DNA of 64,000 bases from Hemicordylus capensis (GCF_027244095.1 NC_069661.1:142801501-142865500); one strand, 5' to 3'. Counted from the first letter of the stretch, positions 1-10,549 are shown. The notes: generated from the letters alone by a model not told the origin. Made by a program: numbers and translations.

Positions 1-31
1 AGCTGGCATACTCTGCTTTGAGCAACCTGGG

Positions 32-300
32 CTAGGGATGTGCACGGACTGGTTTGGAGGCCCCTTTACAGGCCTCCAAACTAGTTCAAATGTCTGGAGG
101 TTCAGCCGGTTGGGGGGATATCTTTAAGGACTGGGATGGTGCTCTTAGTCCTCCTGCTGTGTTTCCCCCACCGGCACTGTCTTTTAAAATGGTCTGGCGG
201 GGCAGCAGCGTACCTCCTTGGTCTGCTGCCTCCTCATACCAGAAGTGGCCGGAAGTGCCCAGTGAGTGTGCGCGACCATGCACACCACTAACTTGGGCTG
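32..300. repeat. possible non-autonomous DNA transposon, end 'CTAGGGATGTGCAC'
   Basis: The motif CTAGGGATGTGCAC at 32 recurs in reverse complement at about 48766-48779, where it also closes a GC-rich repeat. The body here is a GC-rich segment with short self-complementary pieces around GGCCTCCAAA. No matching second end or target duplication was found, so the right boundary is approximate and the class is unknown. Confidence 0.3.
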
Positions 301-1299
301 GAGGGATTTTTGTGAGTTCATATGATCATGCAATGCAAACCAGGGCAGCCTGCTTCCTAGCCTGGTTTTGATGATTGTGTTAACAAGGCCATTGTATTCT
401 CTCCTTTCACAATGTGTGAAGGCTTGTTTTAAAATGTGCATTACCCTCCTCCACCAACCATTGGTATGGAGTGAGGAATGAATGGGTACATTATGGTAGC
501 ATCAGGGTGTAGGATAAATGTTTACTTCATGTTCTTGAAGAGAGGGTGGAACTTGACATGTGGGTGCTGTTTGCGTGGCAGCCCTATATTTCTTGTAATG
601 TGTGCAGTTCTGCCTTAATATGGTTACTCAGTACTATTTCTATTTTTTGTGGGTTTTAAAATCATTAACATGATACCACCTGTGGCTGTGCCAGAGAAAT
701 GTAAACTATAAACAAAGAAATTAATCATATGGCAATTATAGAGAAAAACAGTATAGAGCAGGCTGAGTCATTGTAGTAGGTTGTTGCAGAGGCGGCTATT
801 TTAGTGAGGCAGTAAATGCTTGGCACAGTATTGGTGTGTTTAAATATTTTTTTAAGCTTGTAAATTGTCCTCAGAATCTCTTCTCATGGTAGAGTTCAAA
901 CAGCTTTATTTGCTACAGGCCCAATTTTGCAACTGCAATTCAAATATCTTTGCAAAGTTTCTGGGTCAGACATCACAATCTAATCCTCCAGACCATGGTA
1001 ACATGCTGTGGCCTTGTATCCTTTCTCCTTCTTCTCCCTTCTGGCCCCTCACATGAAAAGGTCCAACTCAATTTCTCTCTTTTCTCTAGCCATAGTTTGC
1101 TGTAATATTGAAGAGTATACTCTGGTTAGTGCTAATCCAGATGTACTCAAACTGCAGAAGGTGCAAGAGACTTGGAGCCATTTGTGGTGCTAGAGAGGGA
1201 GAGCAAACTGAAGCTGGGGAACAGGAGTGTAGCCACCACTGAGTGTCCCCTGGCTCCTGGTGTCAGGAAGCCTTCTGAGGGCCCACCCCAGCTATCTGG
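301..1299. other. no gene or recognised repeat
   Basis: AT-rich unique-looking sequence. The short open frames here lack splice context or protein features, and nothing was recognised. Confidence 0.5.
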
Positions 1300-1598
1300 G
1301 AACATAGGTAGCTGCTATATATGGAGTCAGACCATTGGTCTATCTAGCTCAGTATTGTCTTCACAGACTGGCAGTGGCCTCTCCAGGGTTGCAGGCAATA
1401 ATCTCTCTCAGCCCTATCTTGGAGAAGCCAAGGAGGGAACTTGGAAGCTTCTGCTCTTCCCAGAGTGGCTCCACCCCCTGATGGGAATATCTTGCAGTGC
1501 TCACACTTCTAGTCTCCCATTCATATGCAACCAGGGCAGACCCTGCTTAGCTAAGGGGACAAGTCATGCTTGCTACCACAAGACCAGCTCTCCTCTCC
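1300..1598 (-). mobile_element. 5S-rRNA-derived SINE, copy 1
   Basis: Read on the minus strand, the copy begins with GAGAGCTGGTCTTGTGGTAG and contains TTAGCTAAGCAGGG, then CCTGGTT and ATGGGAGACTAG. These match the internal promoter region of 5S rRNA (AGCTAAGCAGGGTCGGGCCTGGTT, then ATGGGAGACC). A unique body follows, ending in CAGACCATTGG and an ATATGG-type tail. The same roughly 300-bp unit occurs at 4159, 6240, 9600 and 36142. Confidence 0.8.
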
Positions 1599-1749
1599 TA
1601 AAGGGAAGGGATCTGGTATCCCTTCCCCCCAGGCAGGAGCACAGGAAGCTTGGCCGCGGCTGGAGGAGAAAGTCCTCTGGCAGCTCCCCCACCTGCTAGG
1701 CTTTACAATCACACATGCCCCAAGCCATGCCCCCTGCGTCTGATATCAG

Positions 1750-1986
1750 ATGCAAGGGGGAGGGGCCAGTGCCGAGGACGGGGTCAGTAAGCCCCAGCCG
1801 AGCTTCCTTTCCCCAGTCAGCGGTTCATGGAATCGCTGACTGGGAGCTCCTTTCCAGGCCTTTTGGAGGAGTCAGGGAAAGGAGTTCCCAGTGAGCGATT
1901 CCATGAACCACTGACTGGGGAGGGGAAGGGAAGCTCTGCTGGGGCTGACGGGCCCTGTCCTCGGAATTGGCCCCACCCCTTTGCAT
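1750..1986. repeat. GC-rich foldback (imperfect palindrome, about 110-bp arms)
   Basis: The left arm begins ATGCAAGGGGGAGGGGCC and the right arm ends with its near complement GGCCCCACCCCTTTGCAT. Internal landmarks also pair across the centre near 1867: CCGAGGACGGGG with CCCTGTCCTCGG, and GGTTCATGGAATCGCTGACT with AGCGATTCCATGAACC. The arms diverge by roughly 10-15 percent. Confidence 0.75.
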
Positions 1987-2029
1987 ATTGCATCAGAGGC
2001 AGAGGGCGCGGTCACTGCCCAGGAGAGGG

Positions 2030-2205
2030 TCTGTTTGGACCCTTTCCAGTCAGCTCCCCAGGCAGTATGTCATTGAAATGCTTGGCTGGGCTTCCCCACC
2101 CACAGCACAGCCAGCGTTTTATTGAAACACTGGCTGGGAGGAGAGGGTCGTGCCTCATGCTCCCAGCCAGCAAGTGCTTCATTCGCTGGCTGGGTGCTGG
2201 AGGGG
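2030..2205. repeat. run of three degenerate hairpins
   Basis: Successive units carry CAGCCAGC ... GCTGGCTG-type arms around a TTCATTG or TTTATTG loop, at about 2063-2095, 2106-2140 and 2163-2197. They follow directly on the foldback at 1750-1986 and probably belong to the same GC-rich element, but no terminal repeats were located. Confidence 0.5.
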
Positions 2206-2326
2206 GCAAGGGGGCACCCTGGCCAAGAATGAGGGGGTACCTTAGTGCCCCCCTAGACCCTGGCAGCCAGGAGACTACCATCCCACCTTGCTCCATGGTC
2301 CTTATGCCCTGCCCCTAAGGTACCTG

Positions 2327-2400
2327 CAGAGGAGTATCTAGGGTGGGGCAGCTATGGCACGTGACCTGGGCACCACATGGGGGGGCCACACCAGTGCCAC
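2327..2400 (+). mobile_element. hAT-like transposon end (left terminus)
   Basis: CAGAGGAGTATCTAGGGTGG at 2327 matches the hAT-like terminus CAGGGGCATATCTAGGGTGG at 27064, and both are followed by a 'GGCAC...GGGCACCAC' stretch. Only this end is recognised. The downstream 1 kb is GC-rich and may be its degraded interior. Confidence 0.5.
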
Positions 2401-2454
2401 TGATGCAGCGAACCAGTTGGTTCAGCAGGCGGGCAGCAGCCTGAGCAGCGGGTG

Positions 2455-2580
2455 CCGCTCACCGTTGCTGCCTCCGGGCACCCTGTGCTCCTCCAGGCAC
2501 TCTGTGCTGCTCACCGCCGCTGCCTCCGGGTGCCCCACACACTCTGCACTGCTCTCACTGCTGCCTCCGGGCAGGCGCTG
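2455..2580. repeat. short minisatellite, CTGCCTCCGGG units
   Basis: CTGCCTCCGGGCACC, CTGCCTCCGGGTGCC and CTGCCTCCGGGCAGG occur in succession about 43-52 bp apart within a GC-rich tract. The open frames across it are a by-product of the high GC content. Confidence 0.55.
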
Positions 2581-2599
2581 TGCTGCGCAGCAGCAGCCT

Positions 2600-3608
2600 T
2601 TGCTGGGAAGAGAGACTTGAGGCTCATGGGGAGTGGAGCAAAGTGCTGGAGACTCCAGCAAAGTTTGCGGGGTGGGACGGGGATGGTGAGGAAGAAGCGG
2701 GCAAAGAGCAGACAGGGCTGAGCACGCGCGGCAGCCCTCCTCTGGGCTCCAGTGGCAGCCACACAGTCACCTCGCAGCCGGTGCTGAAGTCCCCGGACTC
2801 GGGCAGAAGCCTGTTGAGCCCCTTTGCACTTCTCACCCCCGCAAGGCACTGATCCTTCCAGTAGGGCTTCACCGCCTATTTCGTGCTAGGGAGGCCGGGG
2901 GTGCCGAAGCTTGCTGTCCTCCTCCGCATCCGCCTCGCCTGTACGCACTGGCATTGACTGGGAGCATGGAGAACCTTTGCCTGGCCTGTGGCTCCTTGCT
3001 GCCAGAGGGGCTCTGTCTCCAGGTCCAGGGGCTCTTTGTGCACGATTCCCCCCATCTCCTCCTCAGCGGGGAGGGGACCAACCACTCCCTTTGCTTGGAG
3101 AGCAGTTGGGAAGTTTAGGTGAGCTTCTCAGTCTGTTGGGAATGAACCCCCCTCGTGCCCCGCCACCCGTGAATTATATTTCTCTGCAATTCTTTGTGTG
3201 GGACCCCGCCACCTTCACCCAATCTCTGCATTGCCAAGGACCTCAACAGCCCCAGCCCTGACTCGACATTGCAGCCTGATACAGCTAAGTAAGTACACTT
3301 AATATGTTAGGCAGGCTCATGTTGGAGTAGACAGCCCTTTCAGTGTTGTACTTTCCTGAGCTTTGGGGCAGAGGGCAGTGGGGGCGGTTAGAATCAGCAC
3401 GGATTGTATGCATAGCATGGGACGGTTTATGTGGGATTCTGAGGCAGCTGGCGCCAAAGCCGGGTCTGGGAGCTAAAAATACAGGAGCCCTCTAGAAAGA
3501 CCCCTTGGAAAATCAGCACTCATGCATGCAACATTTAGAGGCTTCGCTCTGATCAATAATGCAGAGTCCTTGTCAAAGGGCATGGAAATGTAAGTTGTTG
3601 GAAAGCTC
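2600..3608. other. GC-rich stretch without a supported gene
   Basis: High-GC sequence to about 3260, then ordinary sequence. Open frames on both strands overlap one another and lack domain features or a coherent exon chain. A promoter or CpG-rich region cannot be excluded, but I see no adjoining gene. Confidence 0.4.
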
Positions 3609-3858
3609 CTGTGCATATCTCCTGGGCATGAATCATGAGTCAGCTACCTTCTTTTATATTACTAAGGGTCCTTCTCTGCTCTTCTTGAATCATTCTGATG
3701 ATCCCTGTTGTTGGAAAGCTGGTGGGAGGGAGGGAGAGAGAGAGAGAGAGTATGTCTAACAGGGATCATCAGAATGATTCAAGAAGAGCAGAGAAGGACC
3801 CTTAGTAATCTAAAAGAAGGTAGCTGACTCATGATTCATGCCCAGGAGATATGCACAG
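3609..3858. repeat. near-perfect inverted repeat, 101-bp arms with 48-nt spacer
   Basis: The arm at 3609-3709 pairs with the arm at 3758-3858, with one clear mismatch (TATATT against AATCTA) over 101 bp. The spacer holds a GGGAGG/(GA)n run. A 14-nt direct repeat, GTTGTTGGAAAGCT, lies at 3594-3607 and again at 3707-3720, at both borders of the left arm. There is no transposon terminus, so it looks like a local inverted duplication. Confidence 0.9.
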
Positions 3859-4158
3859 AAGACCTGTGGGCTGGCTTCTGCCCTAGAACCATTTTGAGAT
3901 CATAGGGGAGTTCTCAGTGGAATTCCACACACCACAATTAAATCATCCTCTATTTGAATTTGAATGGATTGGACCCTCCCAAATTGAAATCTCACCCAAA
4001 AGAATTGTTTAAAAGCTAGCTGTGAGAGAAGAAAGAGATGGTAGGCAGGTTGTAGATAAATGCTCTCTTTGAAGTTTCTTTTTGCCTTTTGCATTCAGAG
4101 GTAGATTCAGAATTATTGCAAGATCCTGCTTCATGCAAATGCAACAGCCAGGCCCCAG

Positions 4159-4471
4159 AGGAGAAGAACTGGTCTTGTAGTAGCAAGCATGGATAATCCC
4201 CTTTGCTAAGGAGGGTCTGCCCTGGTTTGCATTTGAATGGGAAACTACATGAGTGAGCACTGTAAGATATTCCCCTTAGGGGATGGGGCCACTCTGGAAA
4301 GAGCATCTGCATGCTGGCATGCAGAAGGTCCCAAGTTCCCTTCCTGGCATCTCCGGGCTAGGAAAGACTCGTGCCTGCAGCCTTGGTGAAGCCGCTGCCA
4401 TTCTGCGTAGACAATACTGAGCTAGATAGACCAAGGGTCTGACTCGGTAGAAGGCAGCTTCCTATGTTTCT
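4159..4471 (+). mobile_element. 5S-rRNA-derived SINE, copy 2
   Basis: Same unit as at 1300-1598 in the opposite orientation. It runs from GAACTGGTCTTGTAGTAG through TTGCTAAGGAGGGTCTGCCC to GGTCTGACTCGGTAGAAGGC. It carries a small internal duplication of GCATGC-like sequence near 4305-4325. Confidence 0.8.
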
Positions 4472-4786
4472 AGTGGAAGAGAGGGGAAATCATAGGTGCC
4501 TTCATGTGGCCTTCCTGTGTATGTTTGATGTCCGCCAGCTGCTCACTCCACACTCAAGGAATAGCACCTGTCCTTACCAGCAGACTCTGCAAAAAGCTGA
4601 TTTGGAAATAGGCCAGCAGGTTTGTGCAGTTCAGACTTACACAGTCCCTTTACTATGTGATCCTACAAGAATCCTAAAATCATGCAGTTCATGTTCCTGA
4701 GCCCTACAATCATAGACCAATTTGCATCAGTGAAAGCAAGAGAGGTGCAGTTATAATTTTCATGTAGTGCCATAATTTGTTAATTA

Positions 4787-4921
4787 AAAGATTAATGAGC
4801 TTGACTTGTATTTTTGAGCTGATATTATGGTAAAGTTATCTGAAAGATGGGTGTCAGATGTCTGGACAGGGGTGCAATTTCAGTGCTTGCCCTAGGCACT
4901 ATTTCCCCTAGATATGCCACT
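4787..4921 (-). mobile_element. hAT-like non-autonomous fragment
   Basis: On the minus strand it begins CAGTGGCATATCTAGGGGAA and continues with GCCTAGGGCAAGCACTGAAA. It matches the piece at 28122-28264 over its whole length, in inverted orientation. Only one terminus is present. Confidence 0.6.
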
Positions 4922-5254
4922 GGGTACCCAGCCAGTGAATGAAGCTTGGAGGGCAGGTGGACATGCCCCTTGATGCCAGCATGCCAGTGTGTTTCTGATG
5001 CCAACGCATGGAGCATGGGCAACATCAGGACACAGTCACACCACCCATCAGCTTCTCCCAGTCAGTGAATGATGCACTCACAAGTTGGGTGAGGTGGATA
5101 CTTTCGTTTCAGAAGCAGAAGTTTGCTATTGCAACTACCAATACTGCTCTGCTAACTATGGAAGTTTCACAGATCCTGAAGACATACAGGAGCTTCTGGC
5201 CACTGTAGCTCCCCTCTTTCTCTTTCTTTGTCTCTGTGATATCCAAGAGAGATT

Positions 5255-5485
5255 CTAACCCTATTCACATGGTATATTCAATGCATGTACAAACTGTGTG
5301 CAGTATGCTCACTTACAAATCTGTATGCATGTACAATTATTCGTACATTATGTTCAGTGCATACAAAGTAGTACATTTCCTGTCTGTAACTTGTATGGAG
5401 GGGACCTGCACTAGATTCACTTTTAAAATGAACACATGTACACATATGTATGCATGTACAACCTAATGTCCGAATAGGGATTCTG
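5255..5485 (-). mobile_element. MITE-like element with CCTATTC ends, copy 1
   Basis: The element is bounded by ACCCTATTCACATG on the left and the complement of CCTATTCGGACATT on the right. Its body is rich in TGTACATGCAT-type motifs. A related copy lies at 26543-26720. Superfamily unknown. Confidence 0.5.
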
Positions 5486-5555
5486 AGATGGTGTGTTGTG
5501 GCCCCTTCTTATGCCAGACAGAATTGAGCACCTCAATTCAGCAGTGGGCTGCATC

Positions 5556-6239
5556 CGTATGTATGTATGTATGTATTTAATTAATTTATTTATGTACCGC
5601 CTGACTCCAAAGGCTTTAGGCAGTTCACAAAAGTAAACACAATACAAGCAGAATAAAACAACAATTTAAAACATTCACAGATTACTAAAAGCCAGGCTAA
5701 AAAGATGCAGCTTAAGGGCTCTCTTAAAAGCATGTAATGTTGAATCACAAATGGCTAGAGGGAGTGCATTCCGAGCCCAGGAATGACTGCAGAGAAGGCT
5801 CACTCCTGAGTCGCCCCCAGGCAAGCTGGCGGCATACGGAGATGGACCTTTCTCAAGGACTTTAATGTGTGGTGGGGATCATGCAAAAGAAGGTGCTCTC
5901 CCAGGTAACTCAGTCCTATGCCATTTAGGACTTTAAAGGTAATTACCAGCATTTTGTATTTAATATGGTCCAAGAAACCTCAGAGACCAACCTAGTCACT
6001 GCATTTTGGACCAACTAAAGTTTCCAAACCACATACAAAGGCAGCCCCACGTAGAGCTCATTGCAGTAGTCAAGCCTAGAGGTTACCAGAGAATGCACTG
6101 CAATTCTAAGATCATTATCGTCAAGGAACTGACGCAGCTGTCATATCAACCAAAGTTGATAGAAAGCACTTCTGGCCATAGCCTCAACCTGAGAAACCAG
6201 AGTGAGGTCTGGGTCCAGAAGCACTCACAAGCTACCAGA
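5556..6239 (-). mobile_element. L2-like LINE 'A', 3' part
   Basis: On the minus strand this holds the C-terminal coding region and 3' UTR of an L2-like LINE, ending in an (ATTT)/(ATGT)-type tail at 5556-5596. The sequence parallels 38010-38760 of another copy (ATGGGGAGG, 'GCATTCC', 'GTCAAGCCTAGAGGTTACC'). It is separated from the rest of the same LINE by the SINE at 6240-6505. Confidence 0.75.
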
Positions 6240-6505
6240 GGACAGCTGGTCTTGTGGTAGCAAGCATGGCTTGTCCCCTTAGCTAAGCAGGGTCGACCCT
6301 GGTTGCATATGAATGGGAGACTAGATGTGTGAGCACCGTAAAATATTCGCCTTAGGGGATGGAGCACTCTGGGAAGTGCAGAAGGTTCCAAGTTCCCTCC
6401 CTGGCATCTCCAAGATAGGGTTGAGAGAAATTATTGCCTGCAACCTTGGAGAAGCTGCTGCTGGACCTACGGTCTGACTCAGTATATGGCAGCGTCCTAT
6501 GTACA
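6240..6505 (+). mobile_element. 5S-rRNA-derived SINE, copy 3, inserted in LINE A
   Basis: ACAGCTGGTCTTGTGGTAGC through GGCAGCGTCCTATGTACATA. Compared with the other copies it lacks about 35 bp before GGTCTGACTCAG (the AATACTGAGCTAGATAGACC segment). The LINE sequence resumes immediately after it with ACCTGTTCCTTCGGGGAGAG. Confidence 0.8.
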
Positions 6506-7259
6506 TACCTGTTCCTTCGGGGAGAGTGCAACCCCATCCAGAACAGGAAGATCTATCACGTCCCTCAAAGTATGATCCCTTACCATGAGAACCTCCATCT
6601 TGTTTGGATTCAGTTTCAATTTATTATACCTCATCCAGTCCATTACTGCCTGAAGGCAGGCATTTAGAGGGGCTATGCCATTTTCTGATGATGAAGTCAT
6701 GGAGAAATAGATTTGGGTGTCATAAGCATATTGATAACACCCTGCCTCAAATCTCCTGATGATCTCACCCAGTGGTTTCATGTAGATGTTAAAAGCACTG
6801 GCAATAGGACAGAACCCTGAGGGACACCATATAATAGCTCTTGTTTCAAAGAGCAACTATCTCCTAGCAACACCATCTGGAATCTACATGAGAGAGAGGA
6901 ACGGAACCACTGCAGAGCAGTACCATCTATTTCCAAATCCCCCAAGCAATCCAGAAGAATACCATGGTCAATGGTATCGAAAGCCACAGAGAAGTGCAAA
7001 AAGAACCAACAGAGTCATACTCCCTCTGTCTATTCCTTGGTAGAGACCATCCATCCGGCAGACGAAGGCTATGTCCACCCTATAGCCTGCTTTAAAGCCA
7101 GTTTGAAATGGATCTAGATAATCAGTATCATTTAAAACTGCCTGGAGCTGATCAGTCACTACCCTCTCAATTATCTTGCCCACCCAAGGAAGACCAGACT
7201 GGCCTATAATTATCCATCACCAAAGGCTCTAGGGCAGGCTTCTTAAGTAAAAGTCTTAC
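6506..7259 (-). mobile_element. L2-like LINE 'A', reverse transcriptase part
   Basis: Minus-strand frames encode recognisable reverse-transcriptase blocks: AFDTIDHGILLDCL near 6950-6990, YGVPQGSVLLPVLL near 6790-6830, then the fingers/thumb region with KLKLNPNKMEVLMVRD near 6550-6600. The expected YADD box reads YAYD at about 6735-6745, one of several changes showing the copy is dead. This is the middle of the LINE that continues to 9003. Confidence 0.8.
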
Positions 7260-7260
7260 G

Positions 7261-7560
7261 ATTTATTTATTTATTTTTATACCACCCTAACACAAGGTCT
7301 CAGGGTGGTTCACAACAAATAAAAACAGTAAAACATTAATTAAAAACAAAAACAGAAAATTTAAAAGCAAAAAATTTAAAACACCGTTTAAAATTTTAAA
7401 ACAATATTCTAAAAACACCACTAAAACAGAACAATATCAGTTAAAAGCCTGGGTGAACAGATGTGTCTTTAAAGACTTTTTAAAAACTGTCAGAGATGGG
7501 GAGGCTCTTATTTCACTAGGGAGCGCATTCCAAAGCCTCGGGGCAGCAATTGCTTCCTTC
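7261..7560 (-). mobile_element. 5'-truncated L2-like LINE 'B', nested in LINE A
   Basis: This is a 3' end only: the C-terminal motif APRLWNALPSEIR, then LKTHLFTQAFN, a stop near 7450, an A/T-rich 3' UTR and an (ATTT)n tail at 7261. LINE A coding sequence abuts on both sides (PPCLKEA upstream, a KTLLKKPALEP-type block downstream). A second LINE copy therefore landed inside LINE A. The single open frame across 7802-7437 is a chimera of the two. Confidence 0.75.
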
Positions 7561-9003
7561 AAACATGGAGGCATCCTCAGTGAGGCATTTATGATGTCAA
7601 CTAGGCCATCTCTAACAGCCTCCCTGCTAGGTGTTATCAGCCATGTTGAGCATGGATCCAAAGGACAAGTGGCAGACCAAACAGCTCCAAGGAGTCTATC
7701 CATATCCTCAAGAGTCACAAATTGAAACTGATCCATTCTAATTAAACCAGAGGAGATACTGGACACCTCTACAGCTGACCCTGCCATAACTGCAGAGTCC
7801 AAGTCAGCTCAAATGCAAGAGATTATATCCACACAAAAAGTTGTTAAAAGAATCACAGCGGGATGATGAAAAATCCAAATCTACTTTCAGAGAGGAGGGA
7901 ACCGGAGTCAATCCCCTCAGAACTCTGAACAACTCTGCTGGACACGAACTTGTGGACGCAATACATGCAGAATAGAATTGCTTCTTTGCTGCACATACGG
8001 CCACAGAATAAGCTTTCAAATGGGCTTTGTCTTGTGTCATATCAAGTTGAGTCTTCTTCCACATACGCTCTAGTCTTTTCCTTCGCTGCTTCAGCTCCCA
8101 TAGCTGTTCAGTATACCATGGAGCCAGTTTTGAAGTGAAACAGAGAGGCTGCTTAGGGGCAATAATGTCTACTGCCCTGGTAAGCTCCCTATTCCAGGTC
8201 TCCATCAGAGCATCAACAGAATCACTGGCAGAATGAACTCTAAAACCCTCCAAGGCCTTTTGGAATCCTATAGGATCCAGTAGCCTTCTTGGGTGGACCA
8301 TCCTAATAGGTCCTACACCCCTGAGGAGGTGGTTTGTGGCCACGAAACCAACCTTAACCGGATGGTGGTCCATCCATGACAATGGAGACACTCTAGGAAT
8401 CTTCACCCACAGAACACCACCCTGATCTGAGCAAAAGACCAAATCAAGAGTGTTACCTGCAGTGTGTGTTGGCCCTGTGACCAATTGGGATAGGACTATA
8501 GTTGTCATGGCGGCTATGAATCCCCTTGCTGCACCAGACAAGCCAGCCCCAAAGTGAACATTGAAGTCACTTAACACCAAAAGCCTGGGCAACTCCAACA
8601 TGAGCTCTATCAGCTCAGTTAGGGACTCCATTGGGCAACAGGGTGCTCAGTATACCAATAGAATCCTGAGTCCCCAGGCCAAGATACACACATTCAATAT
8701 GGTCTAATTGTCTCAAAGGGATTCTGGTAAGGGAGATGTTATCCCTATGATCACAGCCACTCCACCCCTTCCCCTAACCTGCTCCACAGAGTACCCAGGA
8801 GGGAGGATCTGAGCCCATACCAGGCCACTAGCTTCCCCCAGCTAGGTCTTGGTTATACAAGCCAGGTTGGCTCCCTCATCCATGATCAAATAATGGATGA
8901 TTTTGGTCTTATTTTGAACAAACCTGGCATTGCAAAGGAGCAAGGTCAGGTTCTGAGGGTGGCTGGAACTACTCACCGAGGCCTGAGAGCTGACAGGACA
9001 GCC
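7561..9003 (-). mobile_element. L2-like LINE 'A', endonuclease and linker part
   Basis: Minus-strand frames carry an AP-type endonuclease. NAR.VQNK lies near 8930, MDEGANLACITKT near 8880, the catalytic DFNV block (LLVLSDFNVHFG) near 8560-8580, GPTHTAGNTLDLVF near 8440-8480, and WMDHHPV near 8370. The linker to the reverse transcriptase (MDQFQFVTLEDMDRLL) follows at about 7680-7740. The 5' end fades at about 9003 near an AGCTGACAGGACAGCC block shared with the copy at 38-41 kb. Confidence 0.8.
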
Positions 9004-9599
9004 AGAATACATATGGTTTTGTATGTAAGGCTTCTGTACTCACCTGTGGGGGAATAAGACTTATGTTGGGTTGGAGGGTTTGGAAATCCGAGTAAACTAA
9101 GAAGGGCATAATGTTTACTGCGATGAGGTTGTAATGCAGCGGGATGACATGAAACACGGAATGTTGGGGGGAAATGGCTATTAACCGTGGAGGGGAAGAA
9201 GGAGCTGAGGAAAGACCTGAGAGAGAAGATGAAGAAAAAGGATTGAAGAAAGTGGATAAACTTCAGAAAGAGGAGGGAAAGTGGACAAAAAGCAAGGGAA
9301 CTGGTTAAAAAGAGCTGTACAAACTGGCACAGTACTGTGTAGCAGAGCTACTTCTCAACATACTGCATTACGTATTTCATAGTGATGATATTTCATAACA
9401 TGAAGTGCTTGCAAATGCAGTTATTCAACAGCCCTCTCCTCTCCAGTTCCCCAAGTGTGCTACTCCTACATGAGCCCTGGTGAAAGGTCCACAGTCTTGA
9501 GATGAATATGAATGATTTGGGAGGGGTTCATAAAAGATGATGAGAGGAAGGGTTTAGCCAAAGAGTTCTGGGAATTCCTTCCAAGCAAGCAACTAAGGA
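9004..9599. other. no gene or recognised repeat
   Basis: Purine-rich on the plus strand around 9170-9310, otherwise unremarkable. No coding evidence. Confidence 0.5.
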
Positions 9600-9899
9600 G
9601 AGGAGAGCTGGTCTTGTGGTAGCAAGCATGACTTGTCCCCTTAGCTAAGCAGGGTCTGCCCTGGTTGCATATGAAAGGGAGACTAGAAGTGTGAGCACTG
9701 TAAGATATTCCTCTCAGGGGATGGAGCCGCTCTGGGAAGAGCAGAAGGTTCCAAGTTCCCTCCCTGGCTTCTCCAAGATAGGGCTGAGAGAGATTCCTGC
9801 CTGCAACCTCGGAGAAGCCGCTGCTAGTCTGTGAAGACAATACTGAGCTAGATAGACCAATGGTCTGACTCGGTATATGGCAGCTTCCTATGTTCCTAT
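9600..9899 (+). mobile_element. 5S-rRNA-derived SINE, copy 4
   Basis: GAGAGCTGGTCTTGTGGTAG through TGGCAGCTTCCTATGTTCCT. This is the most complete of the five copies, with the 5S-like box TTAGCTAAGCAGGG and a GGGAGACTAGAAGTGTGAGC block. Confidence 0.85.
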
Positions 9900-10144
9900 A
9901 ATAGTAGGGGAAGGATAATTCTGAGGGCACTATATTAACACAACAAGATTGGTGGCCCAGAGAATGATCTGAGAGCATCTGAGGTTGCAGTTCTGATAAA
10001 AAACAGAGATGCGAGTCCCATGTAGAACTGGGATATGACCGCAAACCAAACCAAACCACAGAGCAGCCAGGCCATGACTTAAGTGCAGCAAGAGTCTTCT
10101 TGAGCTTTTTATTTATTAGCATTCATCTGTATATGTCATTTCAG

Positions 10145-10420
10145 CTCATGTGCTCATCGATCCAGAAAGCTTTGTTTGATGAAGAAGAACGTGTGAAGAT
10201 GCTCCAGCAAAAGGTAGCAACCCTAGAGAAGCGCAACAAACAGCTGCGGGATCGAGTGAAGAAAGTCAAAAGGTCGCTCAGGCAAGCCAGGAAGAACACC
10301 AGGCATATAGAACTGATCAACCGGAAACTCAGTGAGAAACTGTCCTCTGCAGGAGGCCAGATGCCACACATGAATGCTTTAAAGCAAGCAAACTCTCATG
10401 GCACATATCTTAAAGTATAA
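10145..10420 (+). CDS. candidate terminal coding exon, basic coiled-coil protein
   Basis: A pyrimidine-rich stretch ending TGTCATTTCAG at 10144 is a plausible 3' splice site. From 10145 an open frame of 91 codons runs in phase 0 to a TAA at 10418-10420. The protein is strongly helical and basic, with a heptad-like run (VKMLQQKVATLEKRNKQL, then DRVKKVKRSLRQARK and ELINRKLSEKL) and a short polar tail. This pattern resembles the C-terminal coiled coils of THAP-domain proteins, but I cannot assign the family from this exon alone. An AATAAA lies about 200 bp downstream. No upstream exon with a matching phase was identified, so a retained gene fragment or pseudogene is possible. Confidence 0.5.
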   Translation, partial: LMCSSIQKALFDEEERVKMLQQKVATLEKRNKQLRDRVKKVKRSLRQARKNTRHIELINRKLSEKLSSAGGQMPHMNALKQANSHGTYLKV

Positions 10421-10526
10421 TGCCAGGTTTGGTGCTGCAGGCTATGATACTGGTACAACTCTCCGCTGTATTACAATCCAAAAGGGGCATTGAAAGACCC
10501 TTGGCTGTGCTATGTCTGGCTCTAAA

Positions 10527-10549
10527 ACACACACACACACACACACACA
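10527..10549. repeat. (AC)n microsatellite
   Basis: About eleven uninterrupted AC units in the presumed 3' UTR of the candidate exon at 10145-10420. Confidence 0.95.

Noticed and set aside
54-2852. Many overlapping 60-175 codon frames in the GC-rich first 3 kb
   Set aside because: They overlap in several frames and both strands, lack domains and splice context, and largely coincide with a SINE, a foldback and a minisatellite.
7437-7802. 121-codon minus-strand frame as a gene
   Set aside because: It is a chance fusion of two nested LINE copies.
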